From Bacteroidota bacterium (GTDB lineage: Bacteria > Bacteroidota > Ignavibacteria > Ignavibacteriales > Melioribacteraceae): 9,971 bases of DNA. A model generated the notes under the pieces. The model was not told where the DNA came from and did not search any database. It saw only the letters and a program-made list of their open reading frames with translations. Each line of letters begins with the position of its first letter. Position 1 is the stretch's first letter. The stretch is from positions 1 through 9,971 of the forward strand of contig JAKAHQ010000029.1 in the NCBI GenBank assembly GCA_021814855.1. The letters run 5' to 3'. A program made the translations under genes and the position numbers. Below, piece by piece: positions 1 through 6,235 of the stretch.

Positions 1-2400
1 AGACCGAAAATAATCGCCCGTTAATTTTTGTGAGTCGATGTTATCGTCAACAATTAGGAGAACACCTTTAAAATTTTCTTCTTTATTTGACTCGATACTT
101 AAGAAGCGATGCGGAATGTTTTCGATTTTTTGCATGATGGAATTAGTAAGGATAAAAGAAAACTCGGAGCCCCTGCCTAACTCGCTTTTTAGTCGGAGAG
201 CGGTTCCCAACAGCTCGGCATATTTTTTACAGATGGCGAGTCCCAAACCCGCACCGCTGTATTTCCTGGAAGAGCCAGAATCAACCTGTCTAAACTCTTC
301 GAAAACTATTTTTTTATCTTCCTCGGAGATGCCGATACCGGTATCTACAACGGCAAATTGTAAATCAGTTTCGTTAAGCTGTTTAACTACAAGTTTTACT
401 TCCCCGTCGTCCGTAAATTTTACGGCGTTCACAAGAAGATTCATTAAAATCTGTTCCAGCTTACCGCGGTCGGAATCGAGCAGCAGGTTAACGTTTTGTT
501 TCATCTCGATAATAAATTTGAGATCTTTTTCCGCTGCCAGCTGCGAAATGTTCACGTTTACATCATCGAGCAAATCGCCGAGCAAAAATTTCTCTTTCTT
601 TATTTCGATTTTACCCGTTTCAAATTTGGAGAACTCGAGAATATTGTTAATAAGCGTAAGAAGTTTTTTACCGTTACGATGAACTATAGCAAGTCTTTCT
701 TTTGCGCGTTTGGAATTCTCTGACTCTTTCAAAAGCAATTCGGTTAATCCCAAAATTGAAATTAGGGGAGTCCGAAGTTCATGCGACATGCTTGCAAGAA
801 ATTCGGATTTCACCTGCGTCAACTCCACCGCCTTAGAGCGCTGTTTTTCCAGTTCTTCGGCTTTCTCTTGCAACTGTCTATGCAATTCTCTTAACTCTAA
901 ATTCTGCTCGATAGTTTGTTTGTTTTGTTTTTGATACTCTTCGTTTAACTTTTCAAGCTCATAAACTAGATTTTCCAACTGCTCAAACGAGTTTGCATTT
1001 ACAAGACCAATTGCAAGCTGTTCGTGAATATTATCGATGTATGAAGAAATTTCTGATTTCGGAGTGGCTTCCGATGCGAGTTCAAGAACCGCAATTGTTT
1101 CTTTATTATACATGATCGGGTAAATCATTAAGTATTCGATCTTAATTGTAGCAATGCCGGTTTTTATCTCGGGATGATTTTCGTGAAAATGAAATTCTAT
1201 CTTTTCTTTTTTCTCAATCGCGTTTGTATACAAGTCGGGGTCCTTTGTCGGTTTAACTAAATCCCTGTTGATTCCATAAGAGGATATCAACCGGATCTTT
1301 TTATTGCTGACTGTATACAATGCGCCAAAGGTTAGTCCGGTAGTCTTTATAATTTTGGAAAGAGCAGCATCTGCAATTTCGGTTAGCGTAGGATTTTGGT
1401 TGATGAGGGTTATAAATTCGGAATATTCCTGTTCTGCCCTTTTATTCCGGACAAGCTCATCGAGCATATTATTAAATGTTTCTCCAAAATGGCCGATCTC
1501 ATCTTTTGTAATAATTGGAACGCGATGCATCAGGTTGCCCTTACCGGTTATTTCGGCTCCCTGGCTTAGCAAAACAATTTGCCTTCTAAGTTTTGCCGTG
1601 AATAGGAAAACAGCAATAAACGTTAACGCGCTTCCGGCAAGCACAATTAATATCATTACAATTCTTGTAGTCTCTCTAAACTCAACTCCCTCTTTGAAAG
1701 CCTGGAAGACTATAAAATCAATTTTAGCGCCCGGCGTTAACAAAAATCTTGGCGTGAATAAAGAAGCTATAAAATCCGCATGATCGAGCTCAGCGATGTA
1801 AAGATCGTAATTGTTTTTATAACGAAGATCGTGAACCGCTTTCATCACATTTAAAAGCAGCGACTGGTTTTTTTCCTGGTTGGAAACTTCTACTGGAGAG
1901 TCGTTAATTACCAGCGCAACTTCCGAACGGATTTTTTCCGCCATCTTGGTAAGCACTTCGGCGGATAAAAGTCTGCCGTAGTAAACCGACTTTCCGCTGG
2001 ACAGTTGCGAGTATCTTAATATAACGTTCGGATTGTCGTTAAAGAACTGCCGGAAAGAACTCGATCTGATGTTAAGATAGGATTTGGTCCTAACCTTAAA
2101 CTCACGATTGTTTATTAAGGAATCGTTTACAAGCGTAAAAAGAAAATCTATCGATGTGGAATCGAGATCGATTGAAGGAAAGTTATTCAGTTTAGGAACG
2201 AGTGAACGAAAATCATCGTCGGTTTCCTGCAATTCGTTTGCAAGTGTAATTACCAGATCATTTGTTGAATTCAAGACCGTCTTAGTCTGCTGCTGTGTTA
2301 AGACCTTGCCGGCGAGAGAATAAAAAATAAAGGTTGACGCAACCGAAACGCAAAGTACAATAACGAATGATATTAGTATAAATCGAATGTTAAGTTTCAT
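1..2400 (-). CDS. Hybrid sensor histidine kinase (HAMP-GAF-HisKA-HATPase-REC), 3' end outside window
   Basis: Membrane sensor kinase of a two-component or phosphorelay system. The frame is open for 800 codons from the ATG at 2398-2400 to the window edge, with no in-frame stop. Visible in order: membrane segment about residues 6-28; extracytoplasmic sensor region about 30-245 (possibly Cache-like, an inference); second membrane segment about 247-267; HAMP about 268-320 with the DEIG motif at D300-G303; GAF-like domain about 330-475; a Gln/Glu/Leu-rich coiled coil about 470-530; HisKA with the phospho-acceptor His540 in SHELRTPL; HATPase with N box (N654-N658, NLLVN), G1 box D686-TGIGI, F box about 701-706 and G2 box G716-AGLG. 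A receiver domain begins near residue 779 (VLLIVDD) with acidic residues D785 and D786; its phospho-accepting Asp lies beyond the edge. A GGAGGT ribosome site lies 8 nt before the ATG. It sits 135 bp after the secretin gene on the same strand. Sensed ligand and output are unknown. Confidence 0.95.
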   Translation of the reverse strand, partial: MKLNIRFILISFVIVLCVSVASTFIFYSLAGKVLTQQQTKTVLNSTNDLVITLANELQETDDDFRSLVPKLNNFPSIDLDSTSIDFLFTLVNDSLINNREFKVRTKSYLNIRSSSFRQFFNDNPNVILRYSQLSSGKSVYYGRLLSAEVLTKMAEKIRSEVALVINDSPVEVSNQEKNQSLLLNVMKAVHDLRYKNNYDLYIAELDHADFIASLFTPRFLLTPGAKIDFIVFQAFKEGVEFRETTRIVMILIVLAGSALTFIAVFLFTAKLRRQIVLLSQGAEITGKGNLMHRVPIITKDEIGHFGETFNNMLDELVRNKRAEQEYSEFITLINQNPTLTEIADAALSKIIKTTGLTFGALYTVSNKKIRLISSYGINRDLVKPTKDPDLYTNAIEKKEKIEFHFHENHPEIKTGIATIKIEYLMIYPIMYNKETIAVLELASEATPKSEISSYIDNIHEQLAIGLVNANSFEQLENLVYELEKLNEEYQKQNKQTIEQNLELRELHRQLQEKAEELEKQRSKAVELTQVKSEFLASMSHELRTPLISILGLTELLLKESENSKRAKERLAIVHRNGKKLLTLINNILEFSKFETGKIEIKKEKFLLGDLLDDVNVNISQLAAEKDLKFIIEMKQNVNLLLDSDRGKLEQILMNLLVNAVKFTDDGEVKLVVKQLNETDLQFAVVDTGIGISEEDKKIVFEEFRQVDSGSSRKYSGAGLGLAICKKYAELLGTALRLKSELGRGSEFSFILTNSIMQKIENIPHRFLSIESNKEENFKGVLLIVDDNIDSQKLTGDYFRS

Positions 2401-2408
2401 TCAGAAGG

Positions 2409-2414
2409 ACCTCC
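2409..2414 (-). promoter_or_regulatory. Ribosome binding site of the sensor kinase gene
   Basis: The minus strand reads GGAGGT 8 nt before the ATG at 2400. It is the strongest Shine-Dalgarno match in the window and fixes the kinase start, which is directly followed by a membrane segment. Confidence 0.75.
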
Positions 2415-2501
2415 CGCCACGCTCAATTGTTTTGATGTGGAAGGAATAACTTTCCCGAAGATTTATAAACGCGATACAGATTACAAAATTTCGTTACTTA
2501 A

Positions 2502-2525
2502 AATTCAACCGGCTGAAATTGAATT
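2502..2525 (-). terminator. Weak inverted repeat after the secretin gene, possible terminator
   Basis: A perfect 7-bp inverted repeat (AATTCAA / TTGAATT) with a 10-nt loop begins about 10 nt after the secretin stop codon. The stem is AT-rich and only a short T run (about four T, partly in the stem) follows on the minus strand. It may mark the end of the filament operon, but it is poor as an intrinsic terminator. Confidence 0.25.
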
Positions 2526-2535
2526 CCCGCAGGAT

Positions 2536-3789
2536 TTATTTCGGATTATCGCCGTCTTTGTTTTTAATCTGTTCCTTAAGTTTATCAAGAGCGTCTAAAT
2601 TTTCCTGCCTAACGTCGTGAAGCATCGTCTCGCTTCTTTTCTGTTCCATACGCTCTTTAAGAGTAGGAAGCAGCTGCGCCTTTATTAACATTATAATTTC
2701 TTTTCTAACTGTTTCCTTCGAGTCGTAGCCTGCAAGGTACCTAATGCCAAGAACCCACCACGGCAAATCTTTCAGAAATGGAATACCTCTTCTAACCGTG
2801 ATATCCTGATTCTCGAATAATCCGCCTATCGCGGTCTCTTCTCCGTTTAACAAAATGACCTGAGTATTCACGGTATTCTTGCTTACATCCGTGCTTAACG
2901 CGTCTCTCGAAACAACGCTGCTTCGTTCGACTTTAAGATCGAGCAGGATATAATTTATATTATCTTCGTTGTAGATGTGCGGTGTTACCTGGATTATTGT
3001 GCCCGTCGGATAAAATTTGTCTATTAAGTTACCGGCAAAGTCTCTTTCCTTAATAGAAAAATCGTCTCCCACTTGTGTCTTTCCTTCCACGCCGTTTCTA
3101 ACAGTGATTATCGGCCTAGCGATAATTTGACCGAGACTGTTGGTTTCAAAAAATCTTAACAGACCGCCAATGTTGCCGGACCATGGGCCTAAATTAAAGC
3201 TGGATGTATCGTTCAGCTCAAAAGTGGGCGGATTGGCCTGCGTGGTTGTAGAAGTGGATGAAGATTGCTGTTGCTGTTGCTGAAGAGTAATAACTTTGCC
3301 GCCGATGTTAATTCCCGACTGCGAAAAGAGTGCTTCCCAGTTTATTCCTCTTTCGCGCATATCATCGATGTTGGCTTCAAACAGCACCGCGGAAATTTTA
3401 ACCTCTCTTTCGTTAACGGAGGCATAGACTTTTTGATCAAGCTGTTCCTTAGCATCGTCTTTTTTCTTAACTATTATAGTTGTTGCAGTTTCCTGCAAGG
3501 TAAGATTATTATACTGAACAATGATGAAGAGAGCTTTTTTATACTGCATCTTGTCAATTTCAATTCCGATTGGCTCTTTGATGCTTACCGAGGAAACAAT
3601 TTTTTTGCCGGTAATTTTTTCGCTTACTTTGCTTAGAACCTCAATCGCCTGATCGAAAGAAATATTTTGCGATAACGAAACAATCTCCTCGGGGTTAACA
3701 TACCCTTTTAATTTTTCCTGCAAATCGATTTGCGCGTTCGCTGCTTGGAAAGACAAAATCAACAGTACGAGGCTTATTAACTTTTTCAT
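2536..3789 (-). CDS. Short secretin (GspD/PilQ family outer-membrane pore)
   Basis: Outer-membrane ring through which the filament or its substrate would pass. From the ATG at 3787-3789 the protein has 417 residues: signal peptide 1-19 (MKKLISLVLLILSFQAANA), one small N-domain of STN/secretin-N type about 42-109, then the secretin barrel domain about 127-373. Supporting motifs are the early RGINW, the GGLLRFFETN and ARPIITVRNG segment, VTPHIY, and near the end LNGEETAIGGLF followed by GIPFLKDLPW, which matches the family's late 'GG-L ... vPfL-d-iP' signature. A charged helical tail covers about 374-417. A Gln then Ser/Thr tract (residues about 170-183) interrupts the barrel domain. Typical GspD and PilQ proteins are about 600-750 residues with several N-domains, so this one is unusually short. 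An in-frame ATG at 3823-3825 would add 12 residues and overlap the previous gene; I prefer 3789 because the signal peptide starts there and the upstream stop is 1 nt away. Confidence 0.9.
   Translation of the reverse strand: MKKLISLVLLILSFQAANAQIDLQEKLKGYVNPEEIVSLSQNISFDQAIEVLSKVSEKITGKKIVSSVSIKEPIGIEIDKMQYKKALFIIVQYNNLTLQETATTIIVKKKDDAKEQLDQKVYASVNEREVKISAVLFEANIDDMRERGINWEALFSQSGINIGGKVITLQQQQQQSSSTSTTTQANPPTFELNDTSSFNLGPWSGNIGGLLRFFETNSLGQIIARPIITVRNGVEGKTQVGDDFSIKERDFAGNLIDKFYPTGTIIQVTPHIYNEDNINYILLDLKVERSSVVSRDALSTDVSKNTVNTQVILLNGEETAIGGLFENQDITVRRGIPFLKDLPWWVLGIRYLAGYDSKETVRKEIIMLIKAQLLPTLKERMEQKRSETMLHDVRQENLDALDKLKEQIKNKDGDNPK
3265..3282 (-). repeat. Hexanucleotide repeat (CAGCAA)3 inside the secretin gene
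   Basis: Three perfect copies of TTGCTG on the plus strand, CAGCAA on the coding strand, encode six consecutive Gln at secretin residues 170-175. They are followed by a Ser/Thr-rich run and then NPP. The unit length keeps the reading frame whatever the copy number. Confidence 0.85.
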
Positions 3790-3790
3790 T

Positions 3791-4678
3791 TTATTTACTC
3801 GGCTTTTTTTCTTTTTCAAGTTCAAGTGTTACATTTTCAATAATGCCGCCCTTATTCAAAACAAAATTAACTTCGTTTTTCTGGTAATTAATATTTGTTA
3901 AGTAACCAAGATAAACCTGGTCCCCTTCCCACAGCAAATAAGTATTCCCGCTGGCGTCGGATAGAAAAGCTCCGTCCGGAATCAAAGCTAAAAGATGCGC
4001 CGACTGAACATCCAGCAGTTGATCTTTGTTAGGCGGAATTTCATTTCTAATTAACGGGTAGAAGAAATCGTAAGCCGGATTAGGCGTAAGCGAATTCTCC
4101 TTTATATTTTTTATTGAAAAGCGGTCGCCGTCGGAAAAATAAACTTCGGTTTTAAATTTATAAGTTACCAGGTAGTGCGGCGTACCGTCTTTATCAACTT
4201 TAACATTGTTATTCAATTCAACTTCGGAGATTTTTTTCAACTGCTTGCTTTCTTCTATTGCGTAGATAAGCCGGTTAAAATCTTCGAACTCTGCCACACC
4301 GCTAACGGTGAAAGTATAAATGTTGAAATTGTTTGTCTTCTTGCTGTCTTCAAATTCCAGGTTGACAAATGAATTGTTGGAAAAGTTATACGAGACCTGG
4401 TTTATAAAATCGAAGAAGCTTGCCTGCGAAAGTTTATAAGGAATATTATACTTTCGATTGGCAAGAACCGAATCGAGCTCTGCAACCCGTTTACGCATAA
4501 AAGCAAGCTGCTGCTTAAGCGCATCCGTATCCAGCTGGTAAAGCTTAAGATCCTTAATTCTTTTTTCCTTCTGTCTTATCTTCGATTTTTGAATTACAAA
4601 ATTGTACACGCCCGCGCTGAGCAATATGCCAAGGAATATGACAAGCACTATGATTGTATTCTTTACTTTACTGTTCAT
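3791..4678 (-). CDS. PilO-like alignment protein with C-terminal PilP/GspC-like domain
   Basis: Bitopic inner-membrane protein of the alignment subcomplex linking the motor to the secretin; 295 residues. It has one membrane segment (about 8-28), a coiled coil (about 30-75), and a PilO/GspM-like ferredoxin-type region (about 85-182, with the strand FNIYTFTVSGVAEFEDFNRL). An extra region of about 95 residues (200-292) follows. In it, AHLLALIPDGAFLSDASGN, LLWEGDQVYLGYLTNI and a Lys/Gly turn before NVTLELE resemble the beta domain of PilP and GspC: a regulatory strand, then 'GD-v--g-l--I', then a final 'G----l-L' strand. Usual PilO is about 200 residues, so the extension is real. The ATG overlaps the stop of the previous gene by 4 nt (ATGA), and the stop lies 1 nt before the secretin ATG, indicating translational coupling. 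The PilO call is fairly safe; the PilP/GspC call is inferred from pattern alone. Confidence 0.8.
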   Translation of the reverse strand: MNSKVKNTIIVLVIFLGILLSAGVYNFVIQKSKIRQKEKRIKDLKLYQLDTDALKQQLAFMRKRVAELDSVLANRKYNIPYKLSQASFFDFINQVSYNFSNNSFVNLEFEDSKKTNNFNIYTFTVSGVAEFEDFNRLIYAIEESKQLKKISEVELNNNVKVDKDGTPHYLVTYKFKTEVYFSDGDRFSIKNIKENSLTPNPAYDFFYPLIRNEIPPNKDQLLDVQSAHLLALIPDGAFLSDASGNTYLLWEGDQVYLGYLTNINYQKNEVNFVLNKGGIIENVTLELEKEKKPSK

Positions 4679-6234
4679 CTTGCGCTCAGCGTGTCTTGGG
4701 TTAGTTTGAGGTTAAGAGAAAAAGAGAATGCGCTTTTATCTCTTAACGGTTCGTAAGTAATTTTCTTCAGCAAAGAATTTTTATTCAGCCCGGCAAATTC
4801 CGTTAGAACGCTTCTTGATAAGGAGTAGCCGGTTAATCTTATCTCGTCTTTGGCAACGGTTTCAACTTTCGTAATCCAGAAATTTCTTCTGCGCTCGGCA
4901 AAGTCGGATATTTTAGTTAGAGTTTTATCCCACACACCGGCTCCAACGGCGGCTGTATCTAAAATACTTTGAGTGGCGTCGAAACTATTAATGCGCTGTT
5001 CGAGCGGCGTTATTTCCTGAACAAGAGCCTGGTTTTGACTTTGCCGCTGCGATAATCTTTCTATTTCAATATTCAGTTCGTTGATGTGCCGGAAGTTTGA
5101 TAAAATTTGGAATGTAAAGAAAAACGTTGCGCCGAATAAAATAGGAAGAAGCGCATATGTGTGCCAGCCGAAATCGAAGAACTTTTGATTCTCCTGAACG
5201 TACCTCGGCAGAAAATTTACGCCGACATAAGATTTATCAAGTTCGTCAAAGTATTCCACAGCTACAGAAACAGGTACTGCGTAGAGCGCCAGATTTTTTC
5301 GCTCTTCCTCGTTCAGGTTGGTTATATCAAAATTCTCAAACTTCAATTCGGAAACATTCGCTTCCGGGAACGTTCCGTAAAAAGACAGAATTAAATTCTC
5401 GGATCTGTCTTCGCCGCAGATAATTACGTTGTCCAGTTTAGGAATGCCGCCGTTTTCCATCTCCAAAAGTATTTTGGAAAAGTAAACGTCGTAAGTATGT
5501 AAATTCTTCGTACCGATATCGAGCGTTGAACCAACATGTTTTAGTTTCTGACCATCGAGAAAAAGAAGCTTGCTGTATTCTTTTCCGATATAAACGATTA
5601 ACGAATAATCTTCATGGAAAAATTTTATAGACTTTGAAACGTAATGAGCCAGCGAAAGTTCGGCAGTTTTAATTGTAGGAATTTTTAGATAACGCTTGCG
5701 GTTAAAATTTGCAAGCTGATTAATCAAACCAACGCATGGAATATCACCCTCTATAAAAACGCCGAGCATTGTATTATCGTTGAGCTCGGTTAGATCTATC
5801 GAGTCTTCGTTAACGGAAATTCCTTTGCTTGTCTGCAGGTCTTTAATAACGGTTTGAACAAGTTTCTTTTTGTTTGTATCGCGCGGGCCTTCGTAAACGT
5901 GGTAATTAACAATCGGCTCGGTTACAATTGGAATGTAGTCCATCTGTGAAATTTTAAGATCGTGCAAAACGGAGTGAAGCGTTGCTACATCGGATGTATC
6001 GGTTTGCGATGTCAAATCCGAACCGGTAGTATCCAGGTTATCAAATGAAATTTCATCCGGCGGAAGTCCCCCTGCATTTAATTCTTCTACTATCTCGGAT
6101 TTGGAAGTAGGAGTATGAGTGCGGGAAACGGTAAGTGAAGCCACCCGCAGAATTTTAACATTCTCTTTTTCCCGGGCCATTACCGCTAATTTAACGTCCG
6201 TTCCTTCGCAATATATGCAGGTAATCGGCTTCAA
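4675..6234 (-). CDS. GspL-like PilM-PilN fusion protein
   Basis: Inner-membrane alignment component that recruits the ATPase in the cytoplasm and pairs with PilO in the periplasm; 519 residues. Residues 1-335 form an actin-like PilM/GspL-type cytoplasmic domain, interrupted at about 38-85 by a Ser/Thr/Asp-rich insert. Residues 338-343 (GVNFLP) match the conserved 'INLLP' start of PilN. A membrane segment follows at about 357-377, a coiled coil at about 382-415, and a PilN-like periplasmic domain at about 425-515. The nucleotide-binding loops look degenerate: the first strand reads IYCEGTDVKL, the second IVYIGKEYSKL with Tyr215 where actin-like proteins have Asp, and the adenosine loop reads IICGED. 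The start is TTG at 6232-6234, with GAAGG 9 nt upstream and an in-frame stop 5 codons further up. The next Met is residue 19 and would remove the first actin-fold strand. It starts 1 nt after the pilT stop. Confidence 0.85.
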   Translation of the reverse strand: MKPITCIYCEGTDVKLAVMAREKENVKILRVASLTVSRTHTPTSKSEIVEELNAGGLPPDEISFDNLDTTGSDLTSQTDTSDVATLHSVLHDLKISQMDYIPIVTEPIVNYHVYEGPRDTNKKKLVQTVIKDLQTSKGISVNEDSIDLTELNDNTMLGVFIEGDIPCVGLINQLANFNRKRYLKIPTIKTAELSLAHYVSKSIKFFHEDYSLIVYIGKEYSKLLFLDGQKLKHVGSTLDIGTKNLHTYDVYFSKILLEMENGGIPKLDNVIICGEDRSENLILSFYGTFPEANVSELKFENFDITNLNEEERKNLALYAVPVSVAVEYFDELDKSYVGVNFLPRYVQENQKFFDFGWHTYALLPILFGATFFFTFQILSNFRHINELNIEIERLSQRQSQNQALVQEITPLEQRINSFDATQSILDTAAVGAGVWDKTLTKISDFAERRRNFWITKVETVAKDEIRLTGYSLSRSVLTEFAGLNKNSLLKKITYEPLRDKSAFSFSLNLKLTQDTLSAR

Positions 6235-6235
6235 A

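Larger units (their letters stand above)
2401..2535 (-). other. Intergenic gap between secretin gene and sensor kinase gene
   Basis: A non-coding stretch of 135 bases. On the minus strand it holds a weak inverted repeat just after the secretin stop (listed separately), an AT-rich centre with a TATAAA at about 2462-2467, and the kinase ribosome site. No convincing -35 element sits at proper spacing from TATAAA, so a kinase promoter is likely by position but not demonstrated by sequence. Confidence 0.6.

Noticed and set aside
38..682. Plus-strand open frame of 214 codons, and other plus-strand frames within 1-2400
   Set aside because: It is antisense to the HATPase and HisKA part of the kinase, whose minus-strand frame shows all catalytic boxes. 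The product is Ser/Phe-rich with no recognisable motif.
2455..2490. TATAAA at about 2462-2467 as a -10 box for the kinase
   Set aside because: The only -35-like element (TTGTAA) sits 13 nt away, which is too short, so it is noted only within the gap description.
3787..3825. Upstream ATG at 3823-3825 as the secretin start
   Set aside because: It would add 12 basic residues and overlap the previous gene by 35 nt. The signal peptide begins properly at the ATG at 3787-3789, 1 nt after the upstream stop.
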